A stretch of DNA of 64,000 nucleotides from Heterodera schachtii (lineage: Eukaryota; Nematoda; Chromadorea; Rhabditida; Heteroderidae). The stretch covers positions 125,738 to 189,737 of the forward strand of contig SIJG01000137.1 in NCBI GenBank assembly GCA_023374025.1, given 5' to 3'. The position numbers were made by a program, and so were the translations under genes. Under the pieces are notes generated by a model. The model saw nothing but the letters and a program-made list of their open reading frames with translations, did not search any database and was not told the origin of the DNA. The first letter of the stretch is position 1, and every line of letters begins with the position of its first letter. This document shows, in pieces, positions 22,501 through 34,872 of the stretch.

Positions 22501-25500
22501 TTTAACTTTATTTTTTTTTTATAAACGGTTTAATTTTTAAAAGATAAATCTTTTTATTAATTTTAAGTTAAGCTTCCTAGTTTATTTTTATTCTTTGCAT
22601 TTATTATAAATACTTAATAAATCCAGCAGGTGGGTGCAATTTTGAAAATTTTATAAACTTATGAAATTTAAAAAATAAAAGTGTGATTATTTTTTAATTT
22701 TGATTATAATTTTCTTGTTCTTAAATAAAATATATGTTAATTTTCAAAAAAAATTTTTGAATATTTATTTTATTTTCATTAATGTTCTCGTCGGTTCTCC
22801 ACTTCTTGTCAGTTCTCCATCCACGATAAGTCGCGGAAAAAGTAAGAAATTTTTTAATTGCTTTTACAGTTCTAAAAATTGTGCGTTTAGGGATAGATAG
22901 ATTATTTCTAATATAGAGTACTTTTATAATTTTTTAAATTACTTCTTGAATAGCGTTGAAGGTTTCCGCGGCTTCATGTTATGTCAAATTTATTTTTTGA
23001 TATTTTACTTAGGATTTCTAGACAACTTTTCTTCTCATTTCATATTAATAATGGGCTTTTTTAAATTTCTTTTATTATACTCTTATTATTATTTATTATT
23101 TAAATTTAATAATGATTCTGTATTATTAAGCCGATGAATCACTTATATGCTAATGATAAGTTATTGCTATTTTAATTTTTTTTTTTCCAAAAACTAATAT
23201 TAACAAATGAATATTTAATATTTCTCGTTTTCTTAGGTTTAAAAGTATTATTAGAGAAGCTTTTGGATACAAAAATATATTATTGTATTAATTTCTTTAT
23301 TTATTTAATTTTTGCCTTTTTTCAGTGCATTTTATTTTTTTGTAATTTTATATTTTCTTTGTATTTTAAAATTAATAATGGCGTATTGTTTTTTAAACAA
23401 TGTCACAAGAGTAGTTAAACTACTTTTAATGTAATTCATTTTTATGGAACATATTATTTAATAATTTGAATTTAAAATTTGCTGTTTTAATTAATTTATT
23501 AAAAATTTTCGTCTAACAATAAGTATCTTTAAGGAATATTTAATTAATTTTTTTATTTTTTGAAATGAATAACCGATTTAGCGTTATTACTTTATTTTCA
23601 TTATATTACATTTTTATAATAAATATAAAGTTTTTAAAACTTTTATTTAAAATATTGTCAAAATAAATTGAAAAAATTAAAACCTTTTGAATTTAAGAAT
23701 CATTACACATAATTATAAGGTTTTTCTAGATCATACGATAAAACCTTTGTATATACCGAAACCCCTCCCAATAATGTTTAAAAAGATATTTATGTTTAAA
23801 GAATAGATTATCACTATGATAAGTATTCTGTTGTGTTAAATGAAAATTTAAATTATTGAAATATTTGTTATTGAATTACGATTTGTTCTTGCATTTTTAT
23901 TTTTATTTGATTATATTTATATTCCCTTTATAAAAAGACAAATTTTTAAATGCAAAGGAGCAAATGAACAAAAAAAATCCTAAATCATAATTATCGAACT
24001 ACATAATATAATTAATTAAAAGTGAAAAATCAATTCATAAAAAAATTATTCACTTTTTTTATTTTTTTCAATTTTTTAAACTGTTTTCATCCCATTTCAT
24101 TATTTAAAATTTGTTTGTATAATACTTTAATTGATTTTTAAAATTTTTTATTTTTATTTTATGAACCCACAAAAATGTTTTTTCATAAAAAATATTTTTT
24201 TAAATTATTTTAACATAACATTTGAAAAATGTTTTCATTTTATTTTAATCTTGTCAAAACTTTCCTTTTGACTTGGTTAATTTAATTTATTTGTTAGTTT
24301 ATTTTTTAATACCATCCATAGAAAATATTATTGTCTTGCTGATCTATAGTAATTTACAAATGTTTATGTTGTTATTTTTTTTTAAATAATTAATCAAATA
24401 TAAGTAATTATTTTTTGTCTAATATTTACAAAAATAGAATTCATAACAGAAAATTCTTATAATGTACTTTTATAAATTTCTTTGTGTTTTTTTATTTATT
24501 TTTTGTTTTACTTTTGGTGTCGATGTCAATCTCGATTTCTATTTTTTTTTCCAGCATTTCTACTCTGACATTTTATTTGTTTTATTAATTCTTATTTAAA
24601 TTCTAACCGAATATTACTTTTTTGGAGATTAAATTCAATATTATAAATAATTTATTAACCATAATTTTTTTTATTATAAAATCTTTATTCTAAATTTATT
24701 TTTTATATTTGAAAATAAGACCAAAATTCGGAATTTAATTATTTTATTTATTGTTTTAAAAATTATTGTAAAAAAATTATTATCTAAAATTAAAAAGATG
24801 CTGATAATAATATTATATTATTTTTGTTAACATAATATTTTTAATATATTTATTGTTTTCGTTTCCAAGCTTTTAATTTTTCTATATTTTTCTTGCAAAT
24901 ATGGCAAATTATTTCATTTACAATTAATTTTTTCTTGAAATATATTATGTAATTGTTAAATTTTTGTATATTTAAATTTAAGAATTTATATATTTTAATT
25001 CTTGTGTGATGTCTCGTGAAAATATGTTCGTGCTTTGTTACCTCTTGAAATAATAAAGAAGTTGTGGTCAAAAAGGTTTACCAATCAATTTATGAAATTT
25101 ACAAGCCACAACTTTTTTGAAACACAACCCAAATTTTTTGAAATTTTACAGGTAAATAGAGGACACTTAGGGCTATCAAAAGATACCAAGATTGTTTAAT
25201 TTAGATGCTTCTACGAAAAGTTATGGCACTGATCAAAAATTGATCATTTTTATGGTGATCAATTATTCAACCAAGTATAACTTTCTATGTACAAATCGTA
25301 GACCCATCATTCCTAAAGCAATTCGGTGCAAATTTTTTGCTCTTGCCAATAGGCTTGTCCTTTTCTCTAGAAATTATTTAAATTAACCAAATCTTATACT
25401 ATTAAAAAAGATTCATAATGCATTTATTTTTGAAGTGTTGTTAAAAAATTTATTTTTAGAGAGCATTTTATCATTTTCTTCGTTACTGCGGCAAAAGATT

Positions 25501-26689
25501 AATTTTAGTTAATTCAAAAACAAATAATATATTTATATAAATATTAAGTAAAATTTCCATTAAAAAAATTAATAATAAAAATAATCAAATGATCAGAATA
25601 TAAGAAATAACAAATTTTTTTTTAATAATTATCAGACGAATTAACGAAGAATCAACAATGTCGATATCCAAATCTTGTCAAACCTCATGAAATAAATCCA
25701 CAAAAAGAATTAAAAATTCAATTGATAAATATTAATCAAAATTTAATAAATCAAAGCACATAATTAAATAAACGAAAAATAATTCATTCCCAATTATTTT
25801 CATGAGAATAAAAATTAAGAAATATGGAATTTAAATATTCAAATATTTAAATTTAATAAATAATAATAGAATAAAATCATAAAAAAATACCAAAGATAAT
25901 GATTTAATTAACACAATTATGAAATAAAAGAATATTTAATTATAAATGACTAATAAAATATTGAACAGATAGAAAAATAATAAACATCCAATTATTATAG
26001 GTTTGAAATTAAAGTCATTTAAATCAGGTCAATAATTAAAACCATTATTAAACAACTACAATATTACTATTATAAAAACAATATTAAACATATTCTTTTT
26101 TAATAAAAAAAATAATAATTATTTTATATTACAGTTTAATTATTTATTTTATTTCATTAATTTTTGTTTTTATGACTATTCAATTTGTTCATAGAAAATT
26201 ATTATTTATGTTCACCTAATTTAATCTGATATGTAACATTAAAGGCTTAATAGATAAAGTTAAAAAGAAAATAAATAAATAGATAAGAAAAAAATTAAAT
26301 AATTTGATTAATAATAATCCAATGAAGTCACACAAGATCAAATGCAAAGAATAATCAGCATAAAGTTGCAATAGCAAAGAATTAAAAAACAAAATATAAA
26401 CAAAAAGTAAAAAAAGGCTGTCGGGTTGGATAACATCAAAAAATAAAATTATAAATGAAATGCAATTAGTTCAAAAAATAATCATAAGTAAGAATTCAAT
26501 ACAAAATTGAATAAAATAATTATGATAAAGTTAAAAAGGGCGAATTTTTTTCACTCTTGCTCGCCCAATTGATTTTTTATCGCCACTTAAATAAAATTTT
26601 TCAATATTTTATAAATATTATTAGTTGATTTTTATTGAGTATAATTCAAATAAATGACAAATTTTTTATTAAGAATTAAAAAAATTTTT
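16588..26689. other. 10-kb AT-rich gene desert
   Basis: No convincing gene. The longest open frames are an 87-codon frame at 18503-18766 (+) and 98 codons at 19471-19767 (+), the latter rich in Phe, Leu and Ile as expected from T-rich sequence. Neither shows a recognisable domain or splice context. The + strand changes from A-rich (to about 19.1 kb) to T-rich (about 19.1-24.9 kb) to A-rich (about 25.5-26.6 kb). Confidence 0.55.
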
Positions 26690-27130
26690 TTTTTATTATT
26701 CATTATTATTAAAGGCTACATTTGTATAAATAATTATTTATTTATGGCAAAATTGATATTAAAAATTTTTATTTTGTTTTCTTTATAATTATTTTTTAAT
26801 TCTTTCGACACGGTCTTCTTATTTGTTGTTTTTTTGGATTATATTAATTATCTTATTAAAAATTTTCCTGCATAGATTTGGAGTAAATTACGAAAAAACT
26901 TTAATTAAATTTCGAAAATTAAATTTAAATTTTTATTAGGAAACTTATAAATTTATATATTTTTTATTTTTATTTTGCATTAAAAAGTAAAATTCATTTA
27001 ATTAATTTTAATATATTTCTGTTTCAAATGAGAGGTAAATATTAATATATAATTTTTAATATTAGGAAAGTTTAAGATTTCGTTGAATAAAGCAACATCG
27101 AATCTTAATAGGAGAAATAATTAATTAGTC
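26690..27130 (+). repeat. Diverged dispersed AT-rich repeat, copy 2
   Basis: Counterpart of 1049-1330, same orientation, with an extra segment at about 26850-26990. Boundaries are approximate. Confidence 0.5.
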
Positions 27131-28346
27131 AGTTAATATTTATTAATTGCTATTTTAATTCTCGGCGAAAAAGATATTAAATCAATATTAAACAAAAATC
27201 ATAAAAAAAAATATCTGTTTAAAGAGTAATTAAGTTTGATTACATTTTTTTACAATTTAAGAAAATCTAAATTAAACCTTTCATTCTTGGGTAATTTGTT
27301 TAAACATTTATTTCCTTTTTTTTACTGATTAACAGTTATAATAAGTTTCATTTTTTAATAATTAGTTAGTAATTTAATATATTTAAGTGTTTTTTTGATT
27401 TTATGTTTTTCTATTTTTAATATCTCTTATTCATGACACTCATCTCAATCATCATGTCAAATCGCGTATTGCTGAAATTATTGATAATTTTATTATTTTT
27501 TTAAAATATTCTTTTACTAATTTATTTTTAAGAAAGAATTTATCAATTTTATCTAATATTTATAAAATGTTATAAAATTAGCTAATTTAATTTTAGCTAA
27601 TTTAAACTTAGTATTTAAATAAATACATTATTTGCCGTGAAAAATTTTCATATAATTGAATTTAAGCCAAGATGAAAATTGATTTTACCAAACAATATTA
27701 AATCACATAAAATTTTTATAATTCTTTTCTGAATATTTATCTAATATTTTAAATTTATTTATATTTTCAGCTCTTTTTTGCGATTAATTATATTTTTAGT
27801 GTTGATTCCTTTGGTTTTAATAAAAATTATAGTGGTAAATTTATAAAAAGTTTATTCACAATATAAGAGTGGTTTATTAAAAGTTATTATTTATTTAAAT
27901 ATTGCTCATCGGAGTACAATGCTTATTGTTAGAGTAAAATTTCAATAAAATTTTTGATATGTTTTTAAAATCAAAAAATAAAATTACGTTCGAGCAATTA
28001 GCTAAAAATTTTGTAATAATTTCTATTGGACTTTATAGAAAACACCAGAGCTTCAAAATGAGTTATTATAATATATTTTATTAGAGGGAAATGCCCATTT
28101 TTGCTTCAGATAAAGCGCAGAAAAAGATGAATTTTAAATCTTGTAAAAAAAATTAATAATAATTTGAAATAAAATACTTTCAAAGTTATATATTTCAATT
28201 CAAATAAATAAATTAAAATTTAAAAAAAAAAAATTTTATTTTATTTTATTAATATGAAATGAGAAGGAAAGCCGCAAAAAGCCTAAAGTAAAATATCAAA
28301 AATAAAAAATAAAATTTTACGTCTCGCCAAGAGAATCTGCATCAAC

Positions 28347-29305
28347 CAGAGTTACCCTTTGTCCTTATTTGTAAGATTTGTCCTTATTTTGAGGGTCCAA
28401 ATCTTACAAATTTTAAATGTTCTTATTTGTAAGATTTGTCCTTATTTAAGCTCTTTGTCCTTTTTTTAGTCTTATTTTTTGGATTCAGAGAGAAATTTAG
28501 GTTTTAAATGATAATTTTTGAAAGAAATGTTTTTTGAAGTGAATTAATATGTAAAATCTTACTTTTTGCTTAATTTATTTATTCATATGCGTGGTCCAGT
28601 GGGTTGTGATCTTGGTTATGTTCTTCATTTTATCGTTGGATCAGTTCCCCTCCAAGCAATTTTTTTTCTTCTAATTTTCTTCCTTTATCGATGGGAATTC
28701 AATCATAATTTTATCATTTAAAATCATAAAATATTGTCATTTTTGGACTAAATCTATTAACCAAGCGCACTAAAATTTAAAATTTTCCCCGGCGGCGCCT
28801 ATCGGCACCGCCGGCACCCAAACCCCTATTTTTCTTAAAAAATTGGCTAAAAACCGCAAAATTTGGACATTTTTGATGAAATATGTTAACAAATCAGAAA
28901 GAAATTACAAAAAATTTTCCGGCGGCGCCTATCGGCACCGCCGGACCCCATCCCCCTCGCCCATTCCTCAAATTTTTTTGGAAAAAGCACGCCGCAAAAA
29001 AATTGGTAAAAATCTGATTTTTTGATCCCGAATGAACTGAAAATAATTTACAAATTGCTTATATTTTCCACAAAATTGTTAAAATCCATTTTCGGAAATG
29101 TATAAATTTCTGTTTGCTAATCCGGAATTGCTCAGAAAAATAGTTGGCGGCAAGAAACATGTTGCTAATGCTTGAGTTTGTTGAATAAAAATACGATTTT
29201 AAGTTTTTTGAAGCGTGTTTTAATAAATGTCCTTATTTTTGACCCTAAAATCTTATATTTGGCCAGCGATGTCCTTATTTCGGGAAATTTTCAAGGGTAA
29301 CCCTG
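28347..29305. mobile_element. hAT-type MITE with perfect 8-bp target duplication
   Basis: The ends are inverted: CAGAGTTACCCTT on the left and CAGGGTTACCCTT read from the right. They are flanked by an exact 8-bp direct duplication GCATCAAC (28339-28346 and 29306-29313). CAG ends and 8-bp TSDs are hAT hallmarks. The 959-bp interior has no transposase. Both ends carry several TGTCCTTATTT subterminal repeats (28367-28460 and 29227-29280), typical of hAT transposase-binding regions. The middle (28640-29020) contains two GC-hairpin units 130 bp apart and a segment (28630-28765) that matches the flanks of the hAT insertion at 46.3-48.3 kb. Confidence 0.92.
28791..28942 (+). repeat. Two GC-hairpin units, 130-bp period
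   Basis: The 22-base imperfect palindrome with arms GGCGGCGCC and GGCACCGCC around TATC occurs at 28791-28812 and again, identically, at 28921-28942. Between them lie a GTTAACAAAT box and the AAAATTTTCC lead-in. Further members: 8692, 39516 (inverted), 40604, 42796 (inverted), 43889, 46998, 47178 and 47940. Confidence 0.9.
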
Positions 29306-29313
29306 GCATCAAC

Positions 29314-30835
29314 ACATTTTGCGAGAAGTAATTTGAAAAGGGTTTATACAAAATATCTTTAAAATTTTAAACAATATTATAAAAACCCCTAAAATATAGA
29401 ATTTTAATTTTTTGATATCTATATAAAAATTATAATATGAAACAGAAAATTAATAATGACAAAATTAGACCCAAAAAAATCATCCTAAACATTAATGAAA
29501 TTATAAAAAAAGCTTAAATTTAGTAATATTGAATTTAATATTATTATCTACTCAAATCTTATTGTTAACATGATATTAGTAAATGGAAAAAAGTGATTAT
29601 AATTTTTTAATTTAAATTATTAATTACTCAATTTTTTAATTGCTTATTTATTTATTTTATTTTTTATAACTTTAATGTGCATAAATTTTGGAGTATTATA
29701 GGTTTGCTTCGTGAACGATAGCCATTCTGAGATTTTAAAATTGTCTTTAACTTATTTAATTAATTTTTTTTGCGTAGAACAAAGAAAATATTAATATTTG
29801 GCAGATTTTTAAATCTAATTAATTAATTAATTTGAACATTTTAAATACGCCTTTTTGGTTTGATATTTTTTCATTATTATTCTGTTTTGGTTTGTAATGC
29901 AAAATAAAATAAAAGAAATATATTTATAATTACTTAATTATAGACCTCGTATCCATTCGCTGGTACATCTTCCTTAGTATATTAAATGATGAGAGTGTTT
30001 TTAAATTTATTTATTACTTGTTTATTTTTTAATTTTAATTTGATCTTTTATGTAAATTTTCAATTATTATTTTTTGCTAATATTATTAATTAAGAATTTT
30101 AATTTCGTTCATTGGCTTTTCAGCGAAATTGCACGAGTCATCGTGGGCCTTTTTCCTCTAACAAATTCCCATCCTAATAATGACTTAGCCGACCGTTAAA
30201 TTTGTATCTTCATTAATATATTATTTATCGACTGATTTGTTTTCAGCGATCTTTTGGAGAAAAAAAAATAGTAGTTAATTATAAAATTCTGAAAAAATCG
30301 CCGAAAAGTTTTTAAAAATTTTTTTGGAATTAGCTCACGAAAAAATTCCTAAGCATTGAAAAATTTCTGTAGTAATGATGAGAAATGAGAATTTAATTCG
30401 AAAGAAATCACGGCAATTTTTACGTTTTACTTTAATTTGTAAATGTTGAAAACTCTAGCAAAATAATCGTTTTTATAAACTGCAATTCTATAAATTGTTT
30501 AAAAAATATTTTTTATTTTTGGCTAATTTTTCATGACTTTTGACGATTTTTTTTTTGGTTTTTAATAGACTTTTTGGTCATTTTTCCTCATAAAATTCCC
30601 CATCCTAATATTAACTTAAAATGCATCGACCGCTAAATTTGAATCTTCACTATATGTTTATCAACTGATTGGTTTTCCAGCGATTTTTGGTAAAAATTTT
30701 TGAAAAAATTAGTAGTTTACGATAAAATTCTAAAAATTATTGAAAAGTTTTTGAAATAATTTTTCTGGAGTTTTGTTACAGAAAATTTCCTAAGCATAAT
30801 TTTTTCGTGGGGGGGGGGGGGGGGGGGAGGGGAGG
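29314..30835. other. AT-rich intergenic stretch ending in a 17-18 base poly-G run
   Basis: No gene. Two related segments are seen at about 30115-30340 and 30535-30740 (CTAACAAATTCCCATCCTAATA / CTCATAAAATTCCCCATCCTAATA, then CGACCG(T/C)TAAATTTG, CAGCGAT, TTTTGG), an old direct duplication of about 220 bp with 420-bp spacing. A run of about 17-18 G follows at about 30809-30827. Confidence 0.6.
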
Positions 30836-30841
30836 AAGCAC

Positions 30842-32267
30842 CTGCGTGCGTCGCAACTGATTGTGAGCATATTGGCAATGTTCCTTTTTGAATTCCTTCA
30901 GTTCATTTATTTGCGCTTTCCATTTCATCAATTCTGGCCAAATGTTTAGCAAATTGCCCAATACAAACTGAAAAATAATTTATTATGAAATCAAATTTTG
31001 TGCTAATTTGGCCTGGTTCCAAAGCTCTCTATTGAATTTTTTACCTTGAAATAAAGAAAATCTAAGTCCGCAACCTCGTTAAAAAAAAATTCCGATTCAT
31101 TTAAAATTTTACTGTATTTTCTGGCCAATCTTTTTTCCAATTCAGCATATTTGTCCAAGCATTTCTTTTGTTCTTCCTCTAGCTTTGGATTTGTTCAATC
31201 AAAGCTTAAATAATCAATAATAATAAAAATTTATACCTTTTTTTTTAAAAAAATTATAAATTCTCACTTTTTCATTTTTGTTTTATACTTTTAATAATTT
31301 TTTGTCTTTTTCTATTGTATTACCGTTCTCCTGCTGTTCCATTTTTGTAACTTTCGTTTTCATTTCGTTGAGCTCATCCATCATTTCTCTTTGCTTCAAT
31401 TCGGCTTTAAGCAGCCACTGAAAAACATAAATTTCTTTTTTTCAACATTTTAAAGTGTCTTTGACAGCTCGTAACCATAGAGAATTCCCAGGAAAACGGT
31501 TGGAGACTTTCCGAACAAATTTACCCCAAGAACAAATTATGTCAATAAATCCGTCGGAAATAGGAATTTTGATAAAAAAGCAATAATAGAACAAGTTTTT
31601 AGCATAATTTTGACTAACATTTTCAGTCTCAACTTTTGACAGTTTGTCCTCCTACGTTCGCTTCGCTTCACTCAGTCTCTTCTCCAATTGCGCACACTTT
31701 CTGCTCAATTCTTCCACTTTTGAACTGAGTGAATTGTCAACAATGCTGTAAAAGTGATAGTTTATTAATTATTTTATTAAAAATCAATCAAAAAAATATT
31801 GCGACGAGCTTTTTCCAGAAAAACTTTTTTGGGAACTGGGGCCCGCGGGGAAAAATTTCGAAAATTTGAGTGCAATTTGCTAACACATAAAAACAATCAT
31901 TGACCCCCTTGAAATCCTCAAAATGATGATAATCCGCACATTAAATTAATTTTTGACCACAAAAAATTCGTGAAAATTAGGGCGAAATGTCTGTTTTAGA
32001 CATAAAATTCATAAGTAGAAGACGATAGACTTAATTGATACCCTAAGTAATAATTGTATAATTATTTATATTAGTATTTAATTAATTATCCCCACTTACC
32101 TTTTCCGAAATTGCCTTTTGCCTTTGGCGTCGCTTCGTTTCCCTCCATTTTCATTTGTTGTCGCGCCAATTCCGCTACTATTTTTGAGTCAATTGCTTTT
32201 CGCTGGGCCTCCAATTGTTCCAATTCATTTCCATCGTCGGACAGTGCAAAAGAGAGCCAAATATTGT
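30842..32267 (-). pseudogene. Degraded multi-exon coiled-coil protein gene
   Basis: On the minus strand I can follow at least five exons: 32100-32267 (acceptor TTTTTAG, donor AAG|GTAAGT), 31619-31745 (acceptor TTTTACAG, donor GTTAGT), 31324-31417 (acceptor TTTTTCAG, donor GTAATA), 31045-31204 (donor AAG|GTAAAA) and 30842-30967 (acceptor TTTTTCAG). Their products are rich in heptad-like charged helices (for example VEELSRKCAQLEKRLSEAKR and ELKQREMMDELNEMKTKV), so the protein was a coiled coil. Lesions: an in-frame TAG in the second exon (about 31655) and a one-base loss near 31183 that breaks an otherwise continuous helix. The phase between exons one and two does not fit, and a GC-hairpin-type repeat occupies 31810-31990 between them. 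The 5' and 3' ends of the gene are not visible. I do not recognise the family. Confidence 0.65.
31810..31990 (-). repeat. Diverged GC-hairpin family fragment inside the coiled-coil pseudogene
   Basis: Contains GGGGCCCGCGGGGAAAAATT followed by TTTGAGTGCAATTTGCTAAC, the inverted form of the GTTAACAAAT/AAAATTTTC lead-in seen in the other family members (compare 39537-39575). The hairpin itself is degenerate. Confidence 0.5.
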
Positions 32268-32692
32268 CTAAAAATTGAGAGAGATTTGTGTGTCGTATTT
32301 TTTGATTTTTTAATTTTCTGATTATTAATTTATATTTGCTTTTTCTCATTAATAAAATATTTTTATGCTTAAAATTATTTAATTCACTTGTTGGCTTTCT
32401 ACACAGTTTTCAATCTTTTAATATAATTCTTAATTAAATAATTATTTTATTTTATATTTTTATCTAATTAAAAAGTCTAATAAATATTTTCTCGTTTTCG
32501 TAGAATAAATCCATCCCATTTTGCTAAGTTTTAACAATTTTTGATGTATGTAAGTACTGCGCGTTCTCAGACTAGATTATTTTATTTCCTTCAAATATTT
32601 ATTGTTTAAATAAAATTATTTTGTTTTAATTATTCAAATTATAAAAACATAATTTATATTTATATTTTCATACGCAAATTTTAACAAATAAT

Positions 32693-33287
32693 TATGGCTG
32701 CTAATTTTATGTAAATACATATTTTTTTCCTGGATTCTCCATAGCCTAATTAGTACGAAAAACACTTTCTTTTTTGTGTTTGCGAACAAAAGTTGGGACT
32801 TTTATTTACATATTTTTACATATTTTGGGATTTTTCTACATATTACATATGTACATATTTTTATACATATTTTGGACTTTTTCGTACATATTTCGCAATT
32901 TTTCGTACATATTTTCGTTTTTTTTTACATATTTTGAGGATTTTCGAGAATTTATAGAAATTTTTTGTGAAAAATTTAAAAATTTTTTTTTGAAAATGTA
33001 TCCTCAAAAAATCGAATTTTAAAAAAAAAAATAATATATCAAAAATTAATTTTTGAAATACTAAAAGGTAATTCTAAGCCTATTTTTTCATTTTTATGGT
33101 ATTTTTTGCCTATTTTACTTTTTACAAAGAATTTTTTTCCAAAAATATCCATTAAAAAAAATTTTATTTACATATTTTAGTACATATTTGCGGGTTTTTG
33201 TACATATTTCATACATATTTTAGCATTTTTTATACATATTTTATTTACATAATTTGCAAATTTTCTTACATAAAATTAGCAGCCCTA
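32693..33287. mobile_element. 595-bp hAT-like element full of TACATATTTT repeats
   Basis: Inverted ends: TATGGCTGCTAATTTTATG (left) and, from the right, TAGGGCTGCTAATTTTATG. Exact 8-bp flanks CAAATAAT (32685-32692 and 33288-33295). TAGGG ends with 8-bp duplications match Ac-like hAT elements. Both subterminal regions (32800-32940 and 33165-33260) hold many copies of TACATATTTT, all in the same orientation. The open frame at 32774-33022 (rich in YIF/FSYIF) is produced by this repeat and is not a transposase. A truncated copy lies inverted at about 59480-59905. Confidence 0.9.
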
Positions 33288-33295
33288 CAAATAAT

Positions 33296-34265
33296 ATTGA
33301 AATAATAAAAATTAAAAATATGTTCAAACGAAGTTTGAAAAAACATTTGTAAGATTTAATAATTTCATTAATTATCAATGAAATTTTTATAGCTATGATA
33401 TAAACATATTAGCGAATATATTAAGTATTGTATAGCTAATCTATATAAATTTTGTTGCAATCCTAAAGAATGGTAGTCCTTATTTAATTTTTTTTTTGTT
33501 TTTTATTTTATGGCAAAAATAAGATTTGGGCTTTTCGAGGGTGATGATCATGAAACTGAACTATGATTTGCTCAATTCCGAACCGCTGACCCAAACTCGA
33601 ACAAAATATTAAAGAAAAACTTTTTCTAAAGATGCATTTTTCTGGGGAAATGAATTGAATTCATTTAATAACTACCGTACTTCCTAGTTTATTTAACCCT
33701 TTTGTAATTTGGCTGTATTGTTTTAGTATAGAACCGCCGGGGGTTCTGTTTTTGAAGTATGCGTATTATTTGATGAAAGACAATGCTTCATTTATTAATT
33801 GAATAAAAAAATGGCAATTTGAGCCAAAATTCTATTGGTTTTAACGAGAATTTTTGAAAAATTCTAGTTTTTTGTCTGAATTCGGATTTGGGGTTCAGAA
33901 TTAGTCAAACCCGAGACAGATTCTATCAACCTCGAAAACCCCTATAAACTAATTTAGAGCCCTAAATTTCAATAAATAAGTTATACAATTTATATAGGAA
34001 AGTTAATATCAAGACATCTTAAAAAATTTAGTTTTAAACAAAAAGAGAGTTTTAAGAGTCGACGTCGCAAAATTTTGAAATTCAGTTACAGGTAACATGC
34101 CTTAAAAACCTGTATTTCCTATATTAATTTTTTATCATTATTTTTTGGCGAAATGTCAGAAAAAAATGAGAAAATTCAAAAAAATATTATTTTGTTCAGT
34201 GAAACTGAAGGAAAAATTTTTGAGGAAAAAATATAATTTATTTCATTTAAAGCAGTAATCAAATT
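33296..34265. other. Intergenic AT-rich stretch
   Basis: No gene. A short hairpin AGAACC-GCCGG-GGGTTCT lies at about 33731-33747. Nothing else is recognised. Confidence 0.55.
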
Positions 34266-34270
34266 CAAAT

Positions 34271-34391
34271 GTTGTTTTGTGGCTAGACCTTCTGCCTTTC
34301 ATTATTTTTAGCTTTGTTCCAATTCCTTCCCAAAGGAACAGAAAATTTTCATATTTTCTTTACCATTATTTTAATTGAAATTTAATTAATA
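34271..34391 (+). repeat. tRNA-like SINE-type repeat, copy 1
   Basis: Shares with 46752-46865 and 47689-47812 the series TGGCTAGACCTTCTGCCTTT, TTCCAATTCC, AAAGGAACA and an AATTGAAATTTAATTAA end. In this copy the box-A-like and box-B-like positions are degenerate. No GC hairpin follows, unlike the other two copies. Confidence 0.6.
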
Positions 34392-34872
34392 AAAAATATT
34401 CCAAACATTTATTTTTTTTAATTCAGAAATAAAACAGCAAAAAAAGTCTATACATACAAAATATTAAAATAATATAAGAAAAAACAAAATTAAAAATTAT
34501 TCAACAAATATAAAAATAAATCAAAGATATAGTATTGAAGCTTAGATTTTGTTTTTATTTGAAACATAAAGCATAAATTAGCAAAGGAAATTTAAAGACC
34601 GACAAAAGCATGATAATAAAAACATGAATATATCTTGCTAAAGGCTATTAAAAACAAATAAAAAAGAAAAATATTCTTAAATTCTTTTAATAATAAAACT
34701 TTTATATCTAATTAAAAGGCTAAAACATATACGGATAGCCTTAGTGTGTTATTTATGCAAAATATATATTTGTAAAAAAAAATTAATTTTTCATAAAATA
34801 AAAATTAATTTTCATCAAAAAACCAAAACATAAAATTAATATAATTCTTGGTGTTTCCTAAAAAAATTTTAC

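Noticed and set aside
24850..25071. 73-codon minus-strand frame with a CHICKKN piece resembling a zinc-finger half
   Set aside because: Only one Cys pair and no matching His/Cys partners; begins without context in AT-rich DNA.
32774..33022. 82-codon Phe/Tyr/Ile-rich frame and its 151-codon relative at 59533-59988, possibly a membrane protein
   Set aside because: The hydrophobic YIF pattern is simply TACATATTTT translated; both lie inside a non-autonomous transposon.
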